From assembly GCA_036172665.1 (NCBI GenBank), contig JAYKNF010000013.1, positions 3,286,001-3,350,000 on the forward strand: a stretch of DNA of 64,000 bases, written 5' to 3'. The first letter of the stretch is position 1. Every line of letters begins with the position of its first letter. This document shows, in pieces, positions 40,014 through 52,300 of the stretch. The translations under genes and the position numbers were made by a program. The DNA is from Prosopocoilus inquinatus. Taxonomy: Eukaryota; Arthropoda; Insecta; Coleoptera; Lucanidae. Under the pieces are notes generated by a model that was not told the DNA's origin, searched no databases, and was given only the letters and a program-made list of their open reading frames with translations.

Positions 40014-42099
40014 CGGACGCAGCAGCAGCTGGAAATAGTTTTAAACGAAACAACACATATTAGCGTTGTTCCTGTGATGTATCTAATCGATCCTTACTCA
40101 TCTATCATGTTATTTGACGTTTGGACGGACTCCAGTAACTCTGATGTGAGATACAAAGTTCTCGGACGCAGCAGAAGCTGGAAATAGTTTTGAACGAAGC
40201 AACACGTATTAGCGTTGTTCCTGTGATGTATCTAAACGATCCTTACTTATCTAACATATTATATGACGTTTGGATGGACTCCAGTAACTCTGATGTGAGA
40301 TACAAAGTTTTTGGACGCAGCAGAAGCTGGAAATAGTTTTGAACGAAACAACACTTATTAGCGTTGTTCCTGTGATGTATCTAATCGATCCTTACTTAGC
40401 TACTATGTTATTTGACGTTTCGATGGACTCCAGTAACTCTAATGTGAGATACGAAATTTTCGGACGCAGCAGCAGCTGGAAATAGTTTTAAACGAAACAA
40501 CACATATTAGCGTTGTTCCTGTGATGTATCTAATCGATCCTTACTCATCTCTCATGTTATTTGGCGTTTCGATGGACTCCAGTAACTTTAATGTGAGTTA
40601 CGATGTTCTCGGACGCAGCTGAAGCTAGAAATAGTTTTAAAGGAAACAACACGCATTAGCGTTGTTGCTGTGATGTATCTAATCGATCCTTACTTATCTA
40701 CTATGTTATTTGACGTTTCGATGGACTCCAGTAACTATGATGTGAGATACGAAATTTCCGGACGCAGCAGAAGCTGGAAATAGTTTTAAACGAAACAACA
40801 CGCATTAGCGTTGTTCCTGTGATGTATCTAATCGATCCTTACTCATCTCTCATGTTATTTGGCGTTTCGATGGACTCCAGTAACTTTAATGTGAGTTACG
40901 AAGTTCTCGGTCGCAGCTGAAGCTAGAAATAGTTTTAAAGGAAACAACACGCATTAGCGTTGTTCCTGTGATGTATCTAATCGATCCTTACTCATCTATC
41001 ATGTTATTTGGCGTTTCGATAGACTCCAGTAACTTTGATGTGAGATACGAAGTTCTCGGACGCAGCAGAAGCTGGAAATAGTTTTAAATGAAACAACACG
41101 TATTAGCGTTGTTCCTGTGATGTATCTAATCGATCCTTACTCATCTATCATGTTATTTGACGTTTCGATGGACTCCAGTAACTCTAACGTGAGATACGAA
41201 GTTCTCGGACGCAGCAGAAGCTGGAAATAGTTTTAAACGAAACAACACGCATTAGCGTTGTTCCTGTGATGTATCTATTCGATCCATACTCATCTATCAT
41301 GTTATTTGGCGTTTCGATGGACTCCAGTAACTCTGATGTGAGATACAAAGTTTACGGGCGCAGCAGAAGCTGGAAATAGTTTTAAATGAAACAACACGTA
41401 TTAGCGTTGTTCCTGTGCTGTATCTAATCGATCCTTACTTATCTATCATGTTATTTGACGTTTCGATGGACTCCAGTAACTCTGATGTGAGATACGACGT
41501 TTTCGGACGCAGCAGAAGCTGGAAATAGTTTTAAACGAAACAACACGCATTAGCGATGTTCCTGTGAAGTATCTAGTCGATCCTTACTCATCTATCATGT
41601 TATTTTACGTTTGGATGGACTCCAGTAACTCTGATGTGAGATACAAAGTTTTTGGACGCAGCAGAAGCTGGAAATAGTTTTGAACGAAACAACACGTATT
41701 AGCGTTGTTCCTGTGATGTATCTAATCGATCCTTACTTAGCTACTATATTATTTGACGTTTCGATGGACTCCAGTAACTCTAATGTGAGATACGAAATTT
41801 TCGGACGCAGCAGCAGCTGGAAATAGTTTTAAACGAAACAACACATATTAGCGTTGTTCCTGTGATGTATCTAATCGATCCTTACTCATCTATCATGTTA
41901 TTTGACGTTTGGACGGACTCCAGTAACTCTGATGTGAGAAACAAAGTTCTCGGACGCAGCAGAAGCTGGAAATAGTTTTAAACGAAACAACACGTATTAG
42001 CGTTGTTCCTGTGCTGTATCTAATCGATCCTTACTTATCTATCATGTTACTTGACGTTTGGAAGGACTCCAGTAACTCTGATGTGAGATACAAAGTTCT
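40014..42099. repeat. Diverged cassette region, copy 2
   Basis: From about 40421 to 41951 this matches 10985-12515 at an offset of 29,436 bp, with the same private markers ('ttgttgctgtg', 'tattcgatccat', 'gtgaagtatctag', 'gagaaacaaag'). Small differences include 'ggtcgcagctg' near 40909. After 41951 the two copies part: here a 'gctgtatc' monomer with 'gttacttgac' and 'ggaaggactcc' follows, ending 'cggacccag'. Confidence 0.88.
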
Positions 42100-45000
42100 C
42101 GGACCCAGCAGAAGCTGGAAATAGTTTTGAACGAAACAACACGTATTAGCGTTGTTCCTGTGATGTATCTAATCGATCCTTACTCATCTATCATGTTATT
42201 TGACGTTTGGACGGACTCCAGTAACTCTGATATGAGATACAAAGTTCTCGGACACAGCAGAAGCTGGAAATAGTTTTGAACGAAACAACACGTATTAGCG
42301 TTGTTCCTGTGATGTATCTAAACGATCCTTACTTATCTAACATGTTATTTGACGTTTGGATGGACTCCAGTAACTCTAATGTGAGATACGAAATTTTCGG
42401 ACGCAGCAGCAGCTGGAAATAGTTTTAAACGAAACAACACGCATTAGCGTTGTTCCTGTGATGTATCTAATCGATCCTTACTCATCTATCAAGTTATTTG
42501 ACGTTTGGATGGACTCCAGTAACTCTGATGTGAGATACAATGTTTACGGACGCAGCAGAAGCTGGAAATAGTTTTGAACGAAACAACACGTATTAGCGTT
42601 GTTCCTGTGATGTATCTAATCGATCCTTACTTATCTACTATGTTATTTGACGTTTCGATGGACTCCAGTAACTATGACGTGAGATACGAAATTTCCGGAC
42701 GCAGCAGAAGCTGGAAATAGTTTTAAACGAAACAACACGCATTAGCGTTGTTCCTGTGATGTATCTAATCGATCCTTACTCATCTCTCATGTTATTTGGC
42801 GTTTCGATGGACTCCAGTAACTTTGATGTGAGATACAAAGTTCTCGGACACAGCAGAAGCTGGAAATAGGTTTGAACGAAACAACACGTATTAGCGTTGT
42901 TCCTGTGATGTATCTAAACGATCCTTACTTATCTAACATATTATATGACGTTTGGATGGACTCCAGTAAGTCTGATGTGAGATACAAAGTTTTTGGACGC
43001 AGCAGCTGCTGGTAATAGTTTTAAAGAAACAACACGTATTAGCGTTGTTCCTGTGCTGTATCTAATCGATCCTTACTTATCTATCATGTTATTTGACGTT
43101 TCGATGGACTCCAGTAACTCTGATGTGAGATACGACGTTTTCGGACGCAGCAGAAGCTGGAAATAGTTTTAAACGAAACAACACGTATTAGCGTTGTTCC
43201 TGTGATGTATCTAATCGATCCTTACTTATCTACTATGTTATTTGACGTTTCGATGGACTCCAGTAACTATGACGTGAGATACGAAATTTCCGGACGCAGC
43301 AGAAGCTGGAAATAGTTTTAAACGAAACAACACGCATTAGCGTTGTTCCTGTGATGTATCTAATCGATCCTTACTCATCTCTCATGTTATTTGGCGTTTC
43401 GATGGACTCCAGTAACTTTGATGTGAGATACGACGTTTTCGGACGCAGCAGAAGCTGGAAATAGTTTTAAACGAAACAACACGTATTAGCGTTGTTCCTG
43501 TGATGTATCTAATCGATCCTTTCTCATCTATTATGTTATTTGACGTTTGGATGGACACCAGTAACTCTGATGTGAGATACGAAGTTCTCGGATGCAGCTG
43601 AAGCTAGAAATAGTTTTAAAGGAAACAACACGCATTAGCGTTGTTCCTGTGCTGTATCTAATCAATCCTTACTCATCTATCATGTTATTTGGCGTTTCGA
43701 TGGACTCCAGTAACTTTGATGTGATATACAAAGTTTTTGGACGCAGCAGAAACTGGAGGTAGTTTTGAACGAAACAACACGTATTAGCGTTGTTCCTGTG
43801 ATGTATCTAATCGATCCTTACTTAGCTACTATGTTATTTGACGTTTGGATGGACTCCAGTAAGTCTGATGTGAGATACAAAGTTTTTGGACGCAGCAGGA
43901 GCTGGAAATAGTTTTAAACGAAACAACACGTATTAGCGTTGTTCCTGTGCTGTATCTAATCGATCCTTACTTATCTATCATGTTATTTGACGTTTCGATG
44001 GACTCCAGTAACTCTGATGTGAGATACGACGTTTTCGGACGCAGCAGAAGCTGGAAATAGTTTTAAACGAAACAACACGTATTAGCGTTGTTCCTGTGAT
44101 GTATCTAAACGATCCTTACTTATCTAACATATTATATGACGTTTGGATGGACTCCAGTAAGTCTGATGTGAGATACAAAGTTTTTGGACGCAGCAGCTGC
44201 TGGTAATAGTTCTAAAGAAACAACACGTATTAGCGTTGTTCCTGTGCTGTATCTAATCGATCCTTACTTATCTATCATGTTATTTGACGTTTCGATGGAC
44301 TCCAGTAACTCTGATGTGAGATACGACGTTTTCGGACGCAGCAGAAGCTGGAAATAGTTTTAAACGAAACAACACGTATTAGCGTTGTTCCTGTGATGTA
44401 TCTAATCGATCCTTACTTATCTACTATGTTATTTGACGTTTCGATGGACTCCAGTAACTATGACGTGAGATACGAAATTTCCGGACGCAGCAGAAGCTGG
44501 AAATAGTTTTAAACGAAACAACACGCATTAGCGTTGTTCCTGTGATGTATCTAATCGATCCTTACTCATCTCTCATGTTATTTGGCGTTTCGATGGACTC
44601 CAGTAACTTTGATGTGAGATACGACGTTTTCGGACGCAGCAGAAGCTGGAAATAGTTTTAAACGAAACAACACGTATTAGCGTTGTTCCTGTGATGTATC
44701 TAATCGATCCTTTCTCATCTATTATGTTATTTGACGTTTGGATGGACACCAGTAACTCTGATGTGAGATACGAAGTTCTCGGATGCAGCTGAAGCTAGAA
44801 ATAGTTTTAAAGGAAACAACACGCATTAGCGTTGTTCCTGTGCTGTATCTAATCAATCCTTACTCATCTATCATGTTATTTGGCGTTTCGATGGACTCCA
44901 GTAACTTTGATGTGATATACAAAGTTTTTGGACGCAGCAGAAACTGGAGGTAGTTTTGAACGAAACAACACGTATTAGCGTTGTTCCTGTGATGTATCTA

Positions 45001-45673
45001 ATCGATCCTTACTTAGCTACTATGTTATTTGACGTTTGGATGGACTCCAGTAAGTCTGATGTGAGATACAAAGTTTTTGGACGCAGCAGGAGCTGGAAAT
45101 AGTTTTAAACGAAACAACACGTATTAGCGTTGTTCCTGTGCTGTATCTAATCGATCCTTACTTATCTATCATGTTATTTGACGTTTCGATGGACTCCAGT
45201 AACTCTGATGTGAGATACGACGTTTTCGGACGCAGCAGAAGCTGGAAATAGTTTTAAACGAAACAACACGTATTAGCGTTGTTCCTGTGATGTATCTAAT
45301 CGATCCTTTCTCATCTATTATGTTATTTGACGTTTGGATGGACACCAGTAACTCTGATGTGAGATACGAAGTTCTCGGACGCAGCAGAAGCTGGAAATAG
45401 TTTTAAACGAAACAACACGCATTAGCGTTGTTCCTGTGATGTATCTAATCGATCCTTATTCATCTATCATGTTATTTGGCGTGTCGATGGACTCCAGTAA
45501 CTTTGATGTGAGATACGACGTTTTCGGACGCAGCAGAGGCTGGAAATAATTTTAAACGAAACAACACGCATTAGCGATGTTCCTGTGATGTATCTAATCG
45601 ATCCTTACTCATCTATCATGTTATTTTACGTTTGGATGGACTCCAGTAACTCTGATGTGAGGTACGACGTTTT
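42100..45673. repeat. 29-monomer superunit, copy 6, with an internal 8-monomer duplication
   Basis: The order I, J, K, L, M, G2, N, L, M, D, O, P, Q follows the reference superunit. Then G2 to Q are repeated once more before D, A ('ttattcatc') and B (after 'agaggctggaaataatttt'). The leading E to H monomers and the final C/D hybrid are absent; an F monomer follows at 45674. Confidence 0.9.
42845..45226. repeat. 8-monomer tandem duplication, 1191-bp unit
   Basis: Monomers G2-N-L-M-D-O-P-Q at 42845-44035 are repeated at 44036-45226. The unit is 8 x 149 minus the 1-bp deletion of type N, which is present in both copies. The second copy has 'tagttctaaag' near 44209 instead of 'tagttttaaag', and its G2 begins with the usual 'aatagttttaaacg' rather than 'aataggtttg', as expected if the crossover lay near the start of G2. 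Confidence 0.92.
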
Positions 45674-47610
45674 CGGACGCAGCAGAAGCTGGAAATAGTT
45701 TTAAACGAAACAACACGCATTAGCGTTGTTCCTGTGATGTATCTAATCGATCCTTACTCATCTATCATGTTATTTTACGTTTGGATGGACTCCAGTAACT
45801 CTGATGTGAGATACAAAGTTTTTGGACGCAGCAGAAGCTGGAAATAGTTTTGAACGAAACAACACGTATTAGCGTTGTTCCTGTGATGTATCTAATCGAT
45901 CCTTACTTAGCTACTATGTTATTTGACGTTTCGATGGACTCCAGTAACTCTAATGAGAGATACGAAATTTTCGGACGCAGCAGCAGCTGGAAATAGTTTT
46001 AAACGAAACAACACATATTAGCGTTGTTCCTGTGATGTATCTAATCGATCCTTTCTCATCTATTATGTTATTTGACGTTTGGATGGACACCAGTAACTCT
46101 GATGTGAGATACGAAGTTCTCGGACGCAGCAGAAGCTGGAAATAGTTTTAAACGAAACAACACGCATTAGCGTTGTTCCTGTGATGTATCTAATCGATCC
46201 TTACTCATCTATCATGTTATTTGGCGTGTCGATGGACTCCAGTAACTTTGATGTGAGATACGACGTTTTCGGACGCAGCAGAAGCTGGAAATAGTTTTAA
46301 ACGAAACAACACGCATTAGCGATGTTCCTGTGATGTATCTAATCGATCCTTACTCATCTATCATGTTATTTTACGTTTGGATGGACTCCAGTAACTCTGA
46401 TGTGAGGTACGACGTTTTCGGACGCAGCAGAAGCTGGAAATAGTTTTGAACGAAACAACACGTATTAGCGTTGTTCCTGTGATGTATCTAATCGATCCTT
46501 ACTTAGCTACTATGTTATTTGACGTTTCGATGGACTCCAGTAACTCTAATGAGAGATACGAAATTTTCGGACGCAGCAGCAGCTGGAAATAGTTTTAAAC
46601 GAAACAACACATATTAGCGTTGTTCCTGTGATGTATCTAATCGATCCTTTCTCATCTATTATGTTATTTGACGTTTGGATGGACACCAGTAACTCTGATG
46701 TGAGATACGAAGTTCTCGGACGCAGCAGAAGCTGGAAATAGTTTTAAACGAAACAACACGCATTAGCGTTGTTCCTGTGATGTATCTAATCGATCCTTAC
46801 TCATCTATCATGTTATTTGGCGTGTCGATGGACTCCAGTAACTTTGATGTGAGATACGACGTTTTCGGACGCAGCAGAAGCTGGAAATAGTTTTAAACGA
46901 AACAACACGCATTAGCGATGTTCCTGTGATGTATCTAATCGATCCTTACTCATCTATCATGTTATTTGACGTTTGGACGGACTCCAGTAAGTCTGATGTG
47001 AGATACAAAGTTTTTGGACGCAGCAGAAGCTGGAAATAGTTTTAAACGAAACAACACGCATTAGCGATGTTCCTGAGATGTATCTAATCGATCCTTACTC
47101 ATCTATCATGTTATTTTACGTTTGGATGGACTCCAGTAACTCTGATGTGAGATACAAAGTTTTTGGACGCAGCAGAAGCTGGAAATAGTTTTAAACGAAA
47201 CAACACGCATTAGCGATGTTCCTGTGATGTATCTAATCGATCCTTACTCATCTATCATGTTATTTGACGTTTGGACGGACTCCAGTAACTCTGATGTGAG
47301 ATACAAAGTTCTCGGACACAGCAGAAGCTGGAAATAGTTTTGAACGAAACAACACGTATTAGCGTTTTTCCTGTGATGTATCTAAACGATCCTTACTTAT
47401 CTAATATGTTATTTGACGTTTGGATTTACTCCAGTAACTCTAATGTGAGATACGAAATTTTCGGACGCAGCAGCAGCTGGAAATAGTTTTAAACGAAACA
47501 ACACATATTAGCGTTGTCCCTGTGATGTATCTAATCGATCCTTACTCATCTATCATGTTATTTGACGTTTGGACGGACTCCAGTAACTCTGATGTGAGAT
47601 ACAAAGTTTT
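45674..47610. repeat. Mixed A-F monomers
   Basis: The order is F C D A B C D A E F E, then a J-like monomer and a D-like monomer. Private changes are 'cctgagatg' near 47072, 'gcgtttttcctg' near 47364, 'ggatttactcc' near 47421 and 'ttgtccctg' near 47515. The array here leaves the superunit pattern and leads into the local duplications that fill 47.6-55.7 kb. Confidence 0.82.
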
Positions 47611-49398
47611 TGGACGCAGCAGAAGCTGGAAATAGTTTTAAACGAAACAACACGCATTAGCGATGTTCCTGTGATGTATCTAATCGATCCTTACTCATCT
47701 ATCATGTTATTTTACGTTTGGATGGACTCCAGTATCTCTGATGTGAGATACAAAGTTTTTGGACGCAGCAGAAGCTGGAAATAGTTTTGAACGAAACAAC
47801 ACGTATTAGCGTTGTTCCTGTGATGTATCTAATCGATCCTTACTTAGCTACTATGTTATTTGACGTTTCGATGGACTCCAGTAACTCTGATGTGAGATAC
47901 GAAGTTCTCGGACGCAGCAGAAGCTGGAAATAGTTTTAAACGAAACAACACGCATCAGCGTTGTTCCTGTGATGTATCTAATCGATCCTTACTTAGATAC
48001 TATGTTATTTGACGTTTCGATGGACTCCAGTAACTCTAATGTGAGATACGAAATTTTCGGACGCAGCAGCAGCTGGAAATAGTTTTAAACGAAACAACAC
48101 ATATTAGCGTTGTTCCTGTGATGTATCTAATCGATCCTTACTCATCTATCATGTTATTTGACGTTTCGATAGACTCCAGTATCTCTGATGTGAGATACGA
48201 AGTTCTCGGACGCAGCAGAAGCTGGAAATAGTTTTAAACGAAACAACACGCATTAGCGTTGTTCCTGTGATGTATCTAATCGATCCTTACACATCTATCA
48301 TGTTATTTGGCGTTTCGATGGACTCCAGTAACTTTGATGTGAGATACGAAGTTCTCGGACGCAGCAGAAGCTGGAAATAGTTTTAAATGAAACAACACGT
48401 ATTAGCGTTGTTCCTGTGATGTATCTAATCGATCCTTACTCATCTATCATGTTATTTGACGTTTCGATGGACTCCAGTAACTCTATATGACGTTTGGAAG
48501 TTCTCGGACGCAGCAGAAGCTGGAAATAGTTTTAAACGAAACAACACGCATTAGCGTTGTTCCTGTGATGTATCTAATCGATCCTTACTCATCTATCATG
48601 TTATTTTACGTTTGGATGGACTCCAGTATCTCTGATGTGAGATACAAAGTTTTTGGACGCAGCAGAAGCTGGAAATAGTTTTGAACGAAACAACACGTAT
48701 TAGCGTTGTTCCTGTGATGTATCTAATCGATCCTTACTTAGCTACTATGTTATTTGACGTTTCGATGGACTCCAGTAACTCTGATGTGAGATACGAAGTT
48801 CTCGGACGCAGCAGAAGCTGGAAATAGTTTTAAACGAAACAACACGCATTAGCGTTGTTCCTGTGATGTATCTAATCGATCCTTACTTAGATACTATGTT
48901 ATTTGACGTTTCGATGGACTCCAGTAACTCTAATGTGAGATACGAAATTTTCGGACGCAGCAGCAGCTGGAAATAGTTTTAAACGAAACAACACATATTA
49001 GCGTTGTTCCTGTGATGTATCTAATCGATCCTTACTCATCTATCATGTTATTTGGCGTTTCGATAGACTCCAGTATCTCTGATGTGAGATACGAAGTTCT
49101 CGGACGCAGCAGAAGCTGGAAATAGTTTTAAACGAAACAACACGCATTAGCGTTGTTCCTGTGATGTATCTAATCGATCCTTACTCATCTATCATGTTAT
49201 TTGGCGTTTCGATGGACTCCAGTAACTTTGATGTGAGATACGAAGTTCTCGGACGCAGCAGAAGCTGGAAATAGTTTTAAATGAAACAACACGTATTAGC
49301 GTTGTTCCTGTGATGTATCTAATCGATCCTTACTCATCTATCATGTTATTTGACGTTTCGATGGACTCCAGTAACTCTATATGACGTTTGGAAGTTCT
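47611..49398. repeat. 6-monomer tandem duplication, 894-bp unit
   Basis: Monomers at 47611-48504 and 48505-49398 pair one to one. Shared markers are 'agtatctctg', C with 'gaagttctc', 'ttagatactatg', 'gatagactccagtatctc', and the 14-bp patch 'atatgacgtttgga' at the end of each unit. Small differences separate them, such as 'agcgatg' against 'agcgttg' in the first monomer and 'ttacacatc' against 'ttactcatc' in the fifth. Confidence 0.9.
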
Positions 49399-52300
49399 CG
49401 GACGCAGCAGAAGCTGGAAATAGTTTTAAACGAAACAACACGCATTAGCGTTGTTCCTGTGATGTATCTAATCGATCCTTACTCATCTATCATGTTATTT
49501 GGCGTTTCGATGGACTCCAGTAACTCTGATGTGAGATACAAAGTTTACGGACGCAGCAGAAGCTGGAAATAGTTTTAAATGAAACAACACGTATTAGCGT
49601 TGTTCCTGTGATGTATCTAATCGATCCTTACTCATCTATCATGTTATTTGGCGTTTCTATAGACTCCAGTAACTTTGATGTGAGATACGAAGTTCTCGGA
49701 CGCAGCAGAAGCTGGAAATAGTTTTAAATGAAACAACACGTATTAGCGTTGTTCCTGTGATGTATCTAATCGATCCTTACTCATCTCTCATGTTATTTGG
49801 CGTTTCGATGGACTCCAGTAACTTTAATGTGAGTTACGAAGTTCTCGGGCGCAGCTGAAGCTAGAAATAGTTTTAAAGGAAACAACACGCATTAGCGTTG
49901 TTCCTGTGATGTATCTAATCGATCCTTACTTATCTATCATGTTATTTGGCTTTTCGATGGACTCCAGTAACTCTGATGTGAGATACGACGTTTTCGGACG
50001 CAGCAGAAGCTGGAAATAGTTTTAAACGAAACAACACGCATTAGCGATGTTCCTGTGATGTATCTAATCGATCCTTACTCATCTATCATGTTATTTGGCG
50101 TTTCGATGGACTCCAGTAACTCTGATGTGAGATACAAAGTTCTCGGACGCAGCAGAAGCTGGAAATAGTTTTGAACGAAACAACACGTATTAGCGTTGTT
50201 CGTGTGATGTATCTAAACGATCCTTATTTATCTAACATGTTATTTGACGTTTGGATGGACTCCAGTAAGTCTGATGTGAGATACAAAGTTTTTGGACGCA
50301 GCAGGAGCTGGAAATAGTTTTAAACGAAACAACACGTATTAGAGTTGTTCCTGTGCTGTATCTAATCGATCCTTACTTATCTATCATGTTATTTGACGTT
50401 TCGATGGACTCCAGTAACTCTGATGTGAGATACGACGTTTTCGGACGCAGCAGAAGCTGGAAATAGTTTTAAACGAAACAACACGTATTAGCGTTGTTCC
50501 TATGATGTATCTAATAGATCCTTACTCATCTATCATGTTATTTGGCGTGTCGATGGACTCCAGTAACTTTGATGTGAGATACGACGTTTTCGGACGCAGC
50601 AGAAGCTGGAAATAGTTTTAAACGAAACAACACGCATTAGCGATGTTCCTGTGATGTATCTAATCGATCCTTACTCATCTATCAAGTTATTTGACGTTTG
50701 GATGGACTCCAGTAACTCTGATGTGAGATACAATGTTTACGGACGCAGCAGAAGCTGGAAATAGTTTTGAACGAAGCAACACGTATTAGCGTTGTTCCTG
50801 TGATGTATCTAAACGATCCTTACTTATCTAACATGTTATTTGACGTTTGGACGGACTCCAGTAACTCTGATGTGAGATACAAAGTTCTCGGACGCAGCAG
50901 AAGCTGGAAATAGTTTTGAACGAAGCAACACGTATTAGCGTTGTTCCTGTGATGTATCTAAACGATCCTTACTTATCTAACATATTATATGACGTTTGGA
51001 TGGACTCCAGTAAGTCTGATGTGAGATACAAAGTTTTTGGACGCAGCAGCAGCTGGAAATAATTTTAAACGAAACAACACGTATTAGCGTTGTTCCTGTG
51101 CTGTATCTAATCGATCCTTACTTATCTATCATGTTATTTGACGTTTGGACGGACTCCAGTAACTCTGATGTGAAATACAAAGTTCTCGGACCCAGCAGAA
51201 GCTGGAAATAGTTTTGAACGAAACAACACGTATTAGCGTTGTTCCTGTGATGTATCTAAACGATCCTTACTTATCTAACATGTTATTTGACGTTTGGATG
51301 GACTCCAGTAACTCTAATGTGAGATACGAAATTTTCGGACGCAGCAGCAGCTGGAAATAGTTTTAAACGAAACAACACGCATTAGCGTTGTTCCTGTGAT
51401 GTATCTAATCGATCCTTACTCATCTATCATGTTACTTGGCGTTTCGATGGACTCCAGTAACTTTGATGTGAGGTACGAAGTTCTCGGACGCAGCTGAAGC
51501 TAGAAATAGTTTTAAACGAAACAACACGTATTAACGTTGTTCCTGTGATGTATCTAATCAATCCTTACTCATCTATCATGTTATTTGGCGTTTCGATGGA
51601 CTCCAGTAACTTTGATGTGAGATACAATGTTTACGGACGCAGCAGAAGCTGGAAATAGTTTTGAACGAAACAACACGTATTAGCGTTGTTCCTGTGATGT
51701 ATCTAATCGATCCTTACTTATCTACTATGTTATTTGACGTTTCGATGGACTCCAGTAACTATGACGTGAGATACGAAATTTCCGGACGCAGCAGAAGCTG
51801 GAAATAGTTATAAACGAAACAACACGCATTAGCGTTGTTCCTGTGATGTATCTAATCGATCCTTACACATCTATCATGTTATTTGGCGTTTCGATGGACT
51901 CCAGTAACTTTGATGTGAGATACGAAGTTCTCGGACGCAGCAGAAGCTGGAAATAGTTTTAAATGAAACAACACATATTAGCGTTGTTCCTGTGATGTAT
52001 CTAATCGATCCTTACTCATCTATCATGTTATTTGACGTTTCGATAGACTCCAGTATCTCTGATGTGAGATACGAAGTTCTCGGACGCAGCAGAAGCTGGA
52101 AATAGTTTTAAACGAAACAACACGCATTAGCGTTGTTCCTGTGATGTATCTAATCGATCCTTACACATCTATCATGTTATTTGGCGTTTCGATGGACTCC
52201 AGTAACTTTGATGTGAGATACGAAGTTCTCGGACGCAGCAGAAGCTGGAAATAGTTTTAAATGAAACAACACGTATTAGCGTTGTTCCTGTGATGTATCT

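Noticed and set aside
48487..48678. 63-codon open frames at 48487, 49381, 52361 and 53255
   Set aside because: Their ATG comes from the 14-bp patch, and the four are copies made by the 894-bp and 3874-bp duplications. They encode only the translated monomer, so they are not counted as genes.
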